5,459 bases of DNA, from positions 1 through 5,459 of the forward strand of contig JAPPPC010000513.1 in NCBI GenBank assembly GCA_028817685.1, in the 5' to 3' direction. Position numbers and translations under genes: made by a program. The stretch comes from Rhodospirillaceae bacterium (GTDB lineage Bacteria > Pseudomonadota > Alphaproteobacteria > UBA8366 > GCA-2717185). Of this stretch, positions 1 to 5,459 are shown piece after piece (within the stretch, counting starts at the first letter, position 1; each line of letters begins with the position of its first letter). The notes under the pieces were generated by a model, which saw only the letters and a list, made by a program, of their open reading frames with translations, made no database searches and was not told the origin of the DNA.

Positions 1-757
1 GTACAGGCGCGATCATCGTGTAGAACGGATAGAACCACTGGTTCATGCGCCAATAATAGCCGCCATTCTCGACCCGGCGGCGCGCCCCAAGGGTCATGCC
101 GAAATCCGATTCAACGACCTTCCATTTGGGTGCGGTGTCGCCAGAGAAATAGGCACCGGTCAACGCCGCCTTGTTCGCCGCGTCATTCTCGATCTTGCGG
201 TGCAGGAAGCTGACATGGGCGGAATCGATTTCGCCCTCGACCGCTTGGACGAAATTGCTGTGCTGATACCAGCGCGAGACGTAGCGGTGATCGTCGGGCA
301 CGGCCATCCATTCCAGGTCCGGCAGATCGCCCATGGCCTCCGCCGGTCCCATATAGGCCCAAAGGATGCCCGCCTTCTCGCGCACCGGATAGGATTTCAG
401 CTTCACCTTGTCCTTGAAATTGCTGTCCGCGGGCTCCGACGGCATATCGACACAGTTACCGTCCGCGTCGAACTTCCAGCCATGATAGACGCAGCGGATG
501 CCGCATTCCTCGTTGCGCCCGAAGAACAGACTTACCCGCCGGTGCGGACAGTAGCGATCGACCAGTGCTGCCCGGCCCTCACTGTCCCGGAAGGCCAGCA
601 GATCCTCGCCAAGCAACCGGACCCGGACCGGCGGCCCGTCCGGCTCCGCGATCTCTTGCGACAACATGAACGGCATCCAGAACCGCCGCATGAATGCGCC
701 CATCGGCGTATCCGGTCCCGTGCGGGTAAGATACGCGTTCTCCTCACGGCTCAGCAT
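1..757 (-). CDS. Rieske non-heme iron oxygenase alpha subunit, phthalate 4,5-dioxygenase-like (N-terminal part, runs off the window)
   Basis: This is the N-terminal 252 residues of a ring-hydroxylating oxygenase large subunit; relatives are about 400-450 residues, so the C-terminal part lies beyond position 1. The Rieske [2Fe-2S] ligands are visible as C70-P-H72, then 16 residues, then C89-V-Y-H92-G-W. The mononuclear iron motif D-x2-H-x4-H follows as D178, H181 and H186. The start MLSREENAYLTRTGPDTPMG and the stretches PVRVRLLGEDLLAFRD and LFFGRNEECG closely resemble my recollection of phthalate 4,5-dioxygenase-type oxygenases. Such enzymes take electrons from a reductase and insert O2 into aromatic or related substrates in the cytoplasm. 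The ATG at 757 was chosen because an AAGAAGG ribosome site lies just upstream and the family N-terminus begins there; an ATG at 779 runs into a stop. No reductase gene is in view. Family is confident; substrate is not. Confidence 0.93.
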   Translation of the reverse strand, partial: MLSREENAYLTRTGPDTPMGAFMRRFWMPFMLSQEIAEPDGPPVRVRLLGEDLLAFRDSEGRAALVDRYCPHRRVSLFFGRNEECGIRCVYHGWKFDADGNCVDMPSEPADSNFKDKVKLKSYPVREKAGILWAYMGPAEAMGDLPDLEWMAVPDDHRYVSRWYQHSNFVQAVEGEIDSAHVSFLHRKIENDAANKAALTGAYFSGDTAPKWKVVESDFGMTLGARRRVENGGYYWRMNQWFYPFYTMIAPV

Positions 758-761
758 GCAG

Positions 762-800
762 ACCTTCTTTCAGCTCGAACGGTGCCATTCTTCCAGTATA
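762..800 (-). promoter_or_regulatory. Possible promoter -10 and ribosome binding site of the Rieske oxygenase gene
   Basis: TATACT at 800-795 matches five of six positions of the sigma-70 -10 consensus, about 38 bases upstream of the ATG at 757. No good -35 is seen 16-18 bases above it, so an activator might be needed if this is real. The ribosome binding site AAGAAGG sits at about 769-763. The gene thus seems able to start its own transcript instead of relying on read-through from the ompA-like gene. Confidence 0.3.
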
Positions 801-871
801 CGGGATGGCAGTCTAATCAGCCGGACGGCCCCGGCTCCAGCCCGCGCCCTCCGCACGAGTGAAAGGCTGCG

Positions 872-2068
872 CTACTTCAGCTGGATTTCGACCCGCCGGT
901 TCTTGGGCTCCCGGATGCCGTCGGCGGTCTTGGCGACAGGTGCGGCCTCGCCTTTCCATTCGACGGTAATCGCCCCCGCCGGTACGCCGAGCTTGACGAG
1001 TTCCGCCTTGACCGCTTCGGCGCGGCGTTGCGACAGCATCATGTTGTACCGGACAGGCCCGGAACGGTCGGCATGCCCGGTGGCGTGAATGCCCGTCGCG
1101 CGACCGCTGGCACCGGCTTCTCCGGCGGCCCGGATGATCGCGCGTGCCTCACCGGTCAGCGCCCAGCGATCCCAATCGAAATGAACCAGGAAGCGCCGCT
1201 GCGCCGCCGGTGATTTCGCCGGTTCCGGTGCCTTGGCCACTTGTTTCGGCGGTGTCGGGGTCGGCTTTGCCGCCGGTGTCACGGGTTGTTTCGGTGCCGC
1301 CTTGGGCCGGTCTTCCGGCGACCACGGCATATCCAGCGACTTTTTCGCCGTCTTTTTCGGCTCCATGAACGTCGCCGCAGCCGGTTTCGGCGCCGCTTCA
1401 GAGCCACCGAACGACCAGCGCAAGCCGATCACGACACGATGTTCGCGATAGTCGGCATCCGCCGGCCGACTCGCCGCCGTCGTGTAGTCCGCCTCGGTGG
1501 TCGCCAGGAACCGATAATCCGTGAACAGGCCCAGCCGGTCGTTTACCCGGTATCCGATACCGGCAATGCCCTGCACCGCAACGACCGTATCCTCGTCATC
1601 GATCGTCGACCCGCCGATCGGCGTAATACCGTCCGCGTTGAGGCGCATCAGGCCGATGCCAGCCCCGACATAAGGGCGCCAGTCCGAACCGCTGAACAGG
1701 TCGTAATAGCCATTGACCATGGCAGCCGTGCCGCTGATTTCGCCGCTGCCATTCGCGGCGCCCGAAATCGACTCGACATCGCTTATGCGGTGCGAAAGGG
1801 CCACATCGCCGCGCCAGTTCTCACCGAATGTCGTTCCCAGCGCGAGACTGCCGAACAGGCCCGGATCGTGGCTGGCTTCCGCCGAGATTCCGGATCCGCT
1901 GAACTCCGAATCCCGTGGAAATACCGCCCCCAGCGCACCGGATAGATAAAATCCTTGCGATTGCGCGGCCGCGCCGGTGGGCAACGCCACGCCGCTCAAC
2001 AAAATAACGGCCAACGACAATCGGAGCGGGCTTATTTTGTGGTTCTTTTGAATCGGGACACCAGCCAT
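872..2068 (-). CDS. Outer-membrane beta-barrel protein with C-terminal OmpA peptidoglycan-binding domain
   Basis: The protein has 398 residues from the chosen ATG. Residues 1-35 form a signal peptide: basic start, hydrophobic core LSLAVILLSGVAL, and an A-A-A site before Q36. Residues about 37-221 look like an eight-stranded OmpA-like barrel, with alternating Gly/aromatic strands (FYLSGALGAVF at the start, HRVVIGLRWSFG at the end). Residues about 222-291 are a Pro/Ala/Lys-rich linker that would span periplasm. Residues about 292-398 are an OmpA C-terminal domain with FDWDRWALTGEA, GHADRSG, YNMMLSQRRAEAV and a final NRRVEI. D344 and R359 correspond to the pair that binds diaminopimelate in E. 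coli OmpA (D241, R256), so it probably tethers the outer membrane to peptidoglycan. The ATG at 2068 has GAGAGG 10 bases upstream. A TTG start at 2119 is possible but lies in the U-tract of a terminator and would bury the signal peptide. Gene-level orthology is unclear. Confidence 0.92.
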   Translation of the reverse strand: MAGVPIQKNHKISPLRLSLAVILLSGVALPTGAAAQSQGFYLSGALGAVFPRDSEFSGSGISAEASHDPGLFGSLALGTTFGENWRGDVALSHRISDVESISGAANGSGEISGTAAMVNGYYDLFSGSDWRPYVGAGIGLMRLNADGITPIGGSTIDDEDTVVAVQGIAGIGYRVNDRLGLFTDYRFLATTEADYTTAASRPADADYREHRVVIGLRWSFGGSEAAPKPAAATFMEPKKTAKKSLDMPWSPEDRPKAAPKQPVTPAAKPTPTPPKQVAKAPEPAKSPAAQRRFLVHFDWDRWALTGEARAIIRAAGEAGASGRATGIHATGHADRSGPVRYNMMLSQRRAEAVKAELVKLGVPAGAITVEWKGEAAPVAKTADGIREPKNRRVEIQLK

Positions 2069-2078
2069 TGCGTAGAAA

Positions 2079-2119
2079 CCTCTCGCAACGACGTATATCG
2101 CAACCTTGCGGCGGATCAA
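2079..2119 (-). promoter_or_regulatory. Possible promoter and ribosome binding site of the ompA-like gene
   Basis: TTGATC (2119-2114) and TATACG (2097-2092) are separated by 16 bases and each match four of six positions of the sigma-70 -35 and -10 consensus. The expected start would leave a leader of roughly 20 bases before the ATG at 2068, with GAGAGG at 2084-2079 as ribosome site. The terminator just upstream makes a promoter in this short gap likely on logical grounds. The match itself is weak. Confidence 0.35.
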
Positions 2120-2144
2120 AAAAGGCGGGCTGGGCGCGGCCCGC
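2118..2144 (-). terminator. Rho-independent terminator
   Basis: Read on the minus strand, a perfect six-pair GC stem (GCGGGC at 2144-2139 with GCCCGC at 2130-2125) encloses an eight-base loop. It is followed by one C and six Ts (2123-2118). It points away from the response-regulator gene, whose stop codon is about 146 bases upstream, and would end that transcript or a small RNA from the same gap. There is no T-run on the other side, so it is not clearly bidirectional. Confidence 0.75.
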
Positions 2145-2289
2145 TGTCCTGGAGTTTTCTTACGATGACAGCACAGAGACCTGTCGATTCAAGCGCTTAC
2201 CCGACACCACATCCTTCGGCCAGCGAAGGCGGGTTTTGAGAGCTATTTTAGGAATCGGCGCTGGCGCGCAGGCGATTCGATCAACGCGC
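2145..2289. other. Intergenic stretch between response regulator and ompA-like gene, no gene recognised
   Basis: I see no convincing coding sequence here. The minus strand has small inverted repeats (GAATC/GATTC around GCGC/GCGC near 2245-2273, and GACAG/CTGTC near 2168-2188) and an A/T-rich TAAAAT near 2247-2252. It ends in the terminator at 2118-2144. It may be the 3' untranslated region of the regulator gene or hold a small RNA. I also looked for remains of the missing winged-helix domain and recognised none in the three minus-strand frames. Confidence 0.4.
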
Positions 2290-2730
2290 CTAGCGGTACA
2301 TCATCAGGAACGTATTGGTGTCAAAATTCACCGCCAGACGGCCGCCATCATTGGACGGTGAAACCGCTTCCCGACCGCCCTGAGTCAAGCCGTCCAGACG
2401 CGACAGAAACTCTTTTCGATCCAACGGCTTGGTCAGAAAGTCATCGGCACCGTTATCCAGACAACGGGCCTTGTTCTCGGCCTCTTCCAATCCTGTCAGG
2501 ATCAGTATGGGGCTTTTCACCCCGTCCCGGCGCATCCGGCACAACACGTCATGCCCGTCGATATCCGGCAACATCAGGTCGAGAATGATAACGTCGTGCC
2601 CGCCCCGCCTCGCGGTCGCCAAGCCATCTTCGCCAAAGGCGACGGTGTCGACTTCGTATTCTTCCGGCACCAGCATCGTCCGAATGCTGTCGGAAACGAC
2701 TTTGTTATCTTCGATAAGAAGCGCCCGCAT
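2290..2730 (-). CDS. Response regulator, CtrA-like receiver domain without DNA-binding domain
   Basis: The 146-residue protein is a single CheY-like receiver (residues 1-115) plus a short tail. The acidic pocket is E7/D8, the phosphoacceptor is D51 in IILDLMLPD, the switch Thr is T79 (PILILTG) and the conserved Lys is K101 (TKP). It resembles the cell-cycle regulator CtrA in its start MRALLIEDN, in the position of D51, and in GADDFLTKP. Residues 130-140 (GRLAVNFDTNT) match the linker that in CtrA leads into the OmpR-type winged helix, but a stop follows six residues later, so no output domain is present. It probably acts through protein contacts or phosphotransfer, or is a truncated CtrA paralogue. 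The ATG at 2730 has GAGG five bases upstream and fits the family start; a GTG at 2778 would add 16 unlikely residues. No partner kinase is in the window. Confidence 0.9.
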   Translation of the reverse strand: MRALLIEDNKVVSDSIRTMLVPEEYEVDTVAFGEDGLATARRGGHDVIILDLMLPDIDGHDVLCRMRRDGVKSPILILTGLEEAENKARCLDNGADDFLTKPLDRKEFLSRLDGLTQGGREAVSPSNDGGRLAVNFDTNTFLMMYR

Positions 2731-2791
2731 GATGTCCTCGCTGTCCCGGCGATTTTTCGCTCGGCCGACGGACGCCACATTCGTTCGTAAA

Positions 2792-2807
2792 GGTTAATAA
2801 ATTCACC
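2792..2807. promoter_or_regulatory. A/T-rich imperfect palindrome upstream of the response regulator
   Basis: On the minus strand it reads GGTGAATTTATTAACC, with seven-base arms matching at six positions around a TT centre. It lies in the 90-base gap between the racemase-like gene and the response regulator, about 62 bases before the regulator's ATG, and stands out from GC-rich surroundings. It could be an operator or part of the promoter. It contains one TTAAC half-site like those of CtrA boxes but not the full TTAA-N7-TTAAC pattern. Confidence 0.3.
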
Positions 2808-2820
2808 ACAATGGCGACGC

Positions 2821-3532
2821 TCACGCCGCCGGAATGGGCAACTCTTCCAGCAACCGGCCCAACCCAGCCAGCGGCGTATCGATACCCAGCGCCGCCATCA
2901 CCGCCCAAATCACGACCTGGTTCGTGGTGAGGACCGGCTTGCCGCATCGCGCTTCCCATTCGGCGATATGCACCATGGTCGGGAAATTACCCCCCGGGAG
3001 GACCAGTACATCGATTTCTGGCCGGTCGTACTGTGTGAAGGCATCGGTCGCATTCTCCGGCCCCAATTCGCCGATCGCATAGGAATCCGTCGCCCCGAAC
3101 GGCGCCGTCGCCAGCACCTCGAGCCCATACCGGCTCTCGTAATATTGCTTCGCCCGCGCCATCACCGCATCGGAATAGGGTGAAATCAGCGCGATCCGCC
3201 GTGCGCCCAGCGCCCGCCTCGCCGATCGCCTCGGCCGAGGTGATCGCCGGCACGCCGGCCCCTTCCGACATACGCGCCTTGGCTTTCGCGTCATAACCGT
3301 CCTCGTGCAGGCTGGCGGAGGTCTGCGTCAGTGCGATGACCTCGACCTTCGCATTGCCGAGCATCTTCGATTGGTAGGACAAATCATCGTCGCGGCTGGC
3401 GGAGAACACGACATTCTCCGCCTTACCGAGCCGCGCGTAATGCGCCTGCAAATCCGGCGGCAACAGCCGCGTATACTCGATTTCGACCGTGGTGTTGGTC
3501 GATGGAATCAGCATGCCGAAATGGCGCGTCAT
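2821..3532 (-). pseudogene. Asp/Glu racemase-superfamily protein (arylmalonate decarboxylase/maleate isomerase type), frameshifted
   Basis: Two overlapping frames give one protein of about 236 residues, the normal family length. Residues 1-105 (ATG at 3532 to 3218) carry the start FGMLIPSTNTTVEIEY, a mid-region TQTSAS and GVPAITSAEAIGE. The rest, from 3216 to the stop at 2821, carries RALGARRIALISPYSDAV, then LPGGNFPTM and KPVLTTNQVVIWAVMAALG. The two halves meet within GAGGCGGGCGCTG (3220-3208); one extra base, or more likely two lost bases (a GC/CG pair), explains it. The family uses one or two catalytic cysteines. The C-terminal one (SCGG in arylmalonate decarboxylase) falls on a Gly in LPGGN, and the N-terminal position near TQTSAS also has no Cys, so even a repaired protein may not be a classical racemase. 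AGGAGG lies eight bases before the ATG. It is the third gene of the operon, so a sequencing error is possible. Confidence 0.8.
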
Positions 3533-3540
3533 GCTGCCGG

Positions 3541-3546
3541 CCTCCT
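3541..3546 (-). promoter_or_regulatory. Strong ribosome binding site overlapping the upstream stop codon
   Basis: AGGAGG at 3546-3541 is a perfect Shine-Dalgarno core eight bases before the ATG at 3532. It shares two bases with the TAG stop of the flavoprotein gene (3547-3545). This settles the start of the racemase-like gene and suggests translational coupling to the flavoprotein gene. Confidence 0.85.
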
Positions 3547-5032
3547 AATTGCCGTCCCAGGCTTGTTCCGCCGCCGCATTCCGGCCGGCGATACGTCCGA
3601 AGGCCAGGCACTCGCCGATATTGCCCGTGCCCTGATACAGGTAGCTGTAGATCGATCCCAGCTCACCGGCACTGTAAAGGCGCGGGATCGGTGCCCCGCC
3701 CGGCCGCACGATCTGCGCATTCTCGTTGCGCCGCGGCCCGCCCTGGGTATTCAGCATGCTGGGCGACATCTCGATCGCGTAGTAAGGTGCCTCGGCGATC
3801 GGATTCAGCATCAGACTGCGGCCATACTCCGGATCCGCACCGGCGTCGCAGCCGGCATTCCAGCGGGCCACCGTGTCGGCCAGCGCCGCCCCATCGAGCC
3901 CGATCAACTCGGCCAACCCCTCGACCGTATCGGCGGACTTGATCCATCCCTTCTCGAGTTCCGCGCTGTTGTCCGCCGACCATTCGTATTTCTCGATGAT
4001 CTGGGTCCAGCCATGCCGCGGCGTCGCATCCCATAGCGGCGCCGCCGTCATATGCGCGTGGTCGAAGATCATGTGCATCGGACAAGGTGTCGGCATTTTC
4101 TTCCAGGTACCGTGCAAAGGCACCTTGCCGTGCCGGTTCTTGTACTTCTCGTCGGTGAAGCGCTTGCCGTCCGGCCCCACCGCAATGGCACCGCCCGGCA
4201 ACTCCTTGCTGAAGTGGAACGCCTGCATGGAAAAGGTCGTTGCGATCTCTTCCGCCTTGAAGGCCATGGTCGGACCGGCGTAGTTGTTCATGTGCCAAAG
4301 ATCGGCACCCACCGCGAGCGCCATCGACACCCCGTCCCCTTCGTTATAGGGCGAGCCCGAGGTGTAGCAGTAAGGCAGGTCCGGCAGATAGTCGCGGATC
4401 ATCTCTTGATTGTTTTCGAAGCCGCCGCAGGTCAGCACGACCGCCTTGCGCGCCTTCACCGCAATGGTCTTTCCGTCCCGGATCGCCCGGACACCGACAA
4501 TTTCGCCGGTCCCGCCGTTCTGGATCAGCCCCTTGCCCGGCGTCTCGTAGAGGATGCGGATCGGTCGTTCCTTGACCAGGCTTTCGAAGCGCTTCCAGGT
4601 CAGCGAATAGCCGTAGGTCGGCCCGTCATGGAACTTGTGCACGCAATCGGAGCCCGGCAGCTCGGGGAATTCGATGCCGACCGGCTGGTGTTGATGCTCT
4701 TGCGGATCGGCGCCCAGGCTGGCGAGCCAGTCATTGTTCCGGCACATCTCCTCCGACCAGGTGCGGATCATGACCTCCGGCACCTTGTAGGGACCGCACA
4801 GTGCGGTCAGGTAGGCTTCGGCGCTTTCCGGGTTGGAGGTGTTGAGATAGCCCTGGCCGGCGACGCGGGTATTGCCGCCTTCCTCACCTTCCGGCGCTTT
4901 TTCCAGAATAAGTACGTCGTCGCCAAGCTCGTGTGCGGTGACGGAGGCGGCGAAGCCGGCCGCGCCGAGGCCGACGACGACGACGTCCGCCGCCTCGTCC
5001 CATGAGTCCGGCAGCGTTGTGGGTGCGTCCAT
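3545..5032 (-). CDS. FAD-dependent oxidoreductase, fumarate reductase/succinate dehydrogenase flavoprotein family
   Basis: The 495-residue protein is complete and of normal length for the FAD_binding_2 family. An N-terminal Rossmann fold has DVVVVGLGAAGFAA (G21-x-G23-x2-G26) and ends in E44, which should bind the FAD ribose; GGNTRVAGQG follows. The His that carries covalent FAD in SdhA is not there, so FAD is probably non-covalent. Further family marks are VVLTCGGFENN (about residue 200), GPDGKRFTDEKY, and the C-terminal FAD-binding block GGPRRNENAQ, IPRLYSAGELGS and GTGNIGECLAFGRIAGRNAA. Relatives include soluble fumarate reductases, tricarballylate dehydrogenase and 3-ketosteroid dehydrogenases, which add or remove hydrogen across C=C bonds near a carbonyl or carboxyl group. 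The substrate cannot be read from sequence. No signal peptide or haem motif is seen, so it is cytoplasmic. The ATG at 5032 has GCAGG six bases upstream. It is the middle gene of the FAH-flavoprotein-racemase operon. Confidence 0.93.
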   Translation of the reverse strand: MDAPTTLPDSWDEAADVVVVGLGAAGFAASVTAHELGDDVLILEKAPEGEEGGNTRVAGQGYLNTSNPESAEAYLTALCGPYKVPEVMIRTWSEEMCRNNDWLASLGADPQEHQHQPVGIEFPELPGSDCVHKFHDGPTYGYSLTWKRFESLVKERPIRILYETPGKGLIQNGGTGEIVGVRAIRDGKTIAVKARKAVVLTCGGFENNQEMIRDYLPDLPYCYTSGSPYNEGDGVSMALAVGADLWHMNNYAGPTMAFKAEEIATTFSMQAFHFSKELPGGAIAVGPDGKRFTDEKYKNRHGKVPLHGTWKKMPTPCPMHMIFDHAHMTAAPLWDATPRHGWTQIIEKYEWSADNSAELEKGWIKSADTVEGLAELIGLDGAALADTVARWNAGCDAGADPEYGRSLMLNPIAEAPYYAIEMSPSMLNTQGGPRRNENAQIVRPGGAPIPRLYSAGELGSIYSYLYQGTGNIGECLAFGRIAGRNAAAEQAWDGN

Positions 5033-5050
5033 GAAATGCCTGCTGTGTCG

Positions 5051-5459
5051 CTATTCGTTGATGATGGGGTTTTGCAGGATGCCGACGCCGGAGATATCGA
5101 TTTCAACCGTGTCGCCTTCCTTCATCCAGACCGGCGGCGTGCGATAGGCGCCGACCCCGCCCGTGGTGCCCGTGACGACAACATCGCCCGGCACCAGCTC
5201 GGTGAAAGTGGTGATGTAGGCCATCAATTCCGGCACACCGAAGATCAAATCGTCGATCGTTGCGCGCTGCATCTCCTCGCCATTCAGGCGCGTGACCAGG
5301 CTCATCACCTCGGGATCGGGAATCTCATCCGTCGTCACCAGCCAGGGACCGAACGCGCCGGTGCCGATGAAATTCTTGCCCGGCATGAACTGGCCGGTAT
5401 GCCGCTGCCAGTCGCGGACGCTGCCATCGTTGTAGCAGGCATATCCGGCGACATGGTCG
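5051..5459 (-). CDS. Fumarylacetoacetate hydrolase family protein (C-terminal part, starts beyond the window)
   Basis: The last 135 residues are present; the frame is open to the right edge, and family members have about 280-300 residues, so the N-terminal half is missing. The visible part begins DHVAGYACYNDGSVRDWQ, the FAH-family block (usually NDxSxRD) whose first Asp is a metal ligand. It continues with PGKNFIGTGAFGPWLVTTDE (catalytic-region Lys and GPW) and ends with TELVPGDVVVTGTTGGVG, the family's Thr-containing signature. The internal ATG at 5386 lies inside these conserved blocks and is not the start. Such enzymes cleave or hydrate beta-diketo acids (fumarylpyruvate hydrolases, 2-keto-4-pentenoate hydratase/isomerases, ureidoglycolate lyase-like proteins) late in aromatic catabolism; the exact reaction is not clear here. 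Its stop is 18 bases upstream of the flavoprotein ATG, so the two are co-transcribed. Confidence 0.92.
   Translation of the reverse strand, partial: DHVAGYACYNDGSVRDWQRHTGQFMPGKNFIGTGAFGPWLVTTDEIPDPEVMSLVTRLNGEEMQRATIDDLIFGVPELMAYITTFTELVPGDVVVTGTTGGVGAYRTPPVWMKEGDTVEIDISGVGILQNPIINE

Noticed and set aside
819..836. Hairpin AGCCGG/CCGGCT between the OmpA-like and Rieske genes
   Set aside because: The six-pair stem has no T-tract on either strand, so it is not a convincing intrinsic terminator.
200..862. Plus-strand open frame of 220 codons
   Set aside because: It lies antisense to the Rieske oxygenase gene, whose metal ligands are all clear on the minus strand. The plus-strand translation is Arg/Pro/His-rich with no recognisable motif.
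2069..2119. Longer N-terminus of the OmpA-like protein from a TTG at 2119
   Set aside because: The TTG is part of a terminator T-tract, has no ribosome site, and would put 17 residues before a good signal peptide.
2213..2240. Plus-strand hairpin CCTTCG/CGAAGG followed by four Ts
   Set aside because: The stem is short, the T-run is only four bases and offset by GGG, and no plus-strand gene upstream needs a terminator.
2160..2300. Winged-helix remnant after the response-regulator stop
   Set aside because: One minus-strand frame stays open for about 45 codons past the stop, but it lacks any OmpR/PhoB-type motif (no LTxxE or recognition-helix pattern), so a simple frameshift does not restore the domain.
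2785..2810. Full CtrA box upstream of the response regulator
   Set aside because: Only one TTAAC half-site is present; the second TTAA at seven-base spacing is missing on both strands.
3305..5005. Two long plus-strand open frames (3305-4036 and 4052-5005)
   Set aside because: Both are antisense mirrors of the flavoprotein gene and of the start of the racemase-like gene in high-GC DNA, with no family motifs.

Overview
The window looks like chromosome from a high-GC alphaproteobacterium. The grounds are a CtrA-type receiver domain, an OmpA/Pal-domain protein with the FDWDR-type start common in that class, and GC-rich codon use throughout. All six genes I can support lie on the minus strand, so transcription runs from the high-numbered end to the low-numbered end. 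The genus cannot be told from the sequence.

Layout in transcription order: (1) the C-terminal part of a fumarylacetoacetate hydrolase (FAH)-family protein, entering from the right edge and ending at 5051; (2) a complete FAD-dependent, fumarate-reductase-like flavoprotein (5032-3545); (3) an Asp/Glu racemase-superfamily protein of the arylmalonate decarboxylase/maleate isomerase type (3532-2821), broken by a frameshift near 3217 and lacking the family's catalytic cysteines; (4) a short response regulator (2730-2290) with a CtrA-like receiver that stops where the DNA-binding domain would begin; (5) a roughly 220-base intergenic stretch with a clear rho-independent terminator; (6) an outer-membrane beta-barrel protein with a C-terminal OmpA peptidoglycan-binding domain (2068-872); (7) the N-terminal part of a Rieske non-heme iron oxygenase alpha subunit resembling phthalate 4,5-dioxygenase (757 to beyond position 1).

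Genes 1-3 are packed with gaps of 18 and 12 bases and good ribosome binding sites, so they form one operon. FAH hydrolase, flavoprotein oxidoreductase and racemase/decarboxylase-type proteins are typical of catabolic clusters for aromatic or dicarboxylic compounds. The ring-hydroxylating oxygenase at the left edge fits the same theme, but a regulator and an envelope protein separate it from the operon, so a joint pathway is only an inference. The response regulator and the OmpA-like gene look like independent transcription units.

The points most worth a second look are the broken, cysteine-less racemase-like gene, the CtrA-like receiver cut at its linker, and the terminator that directly abuts the probable ompA-like promoter. 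I found no convincing evidence of a wholly new system, mobile element, CRISPR array, tRNA or rRNA.
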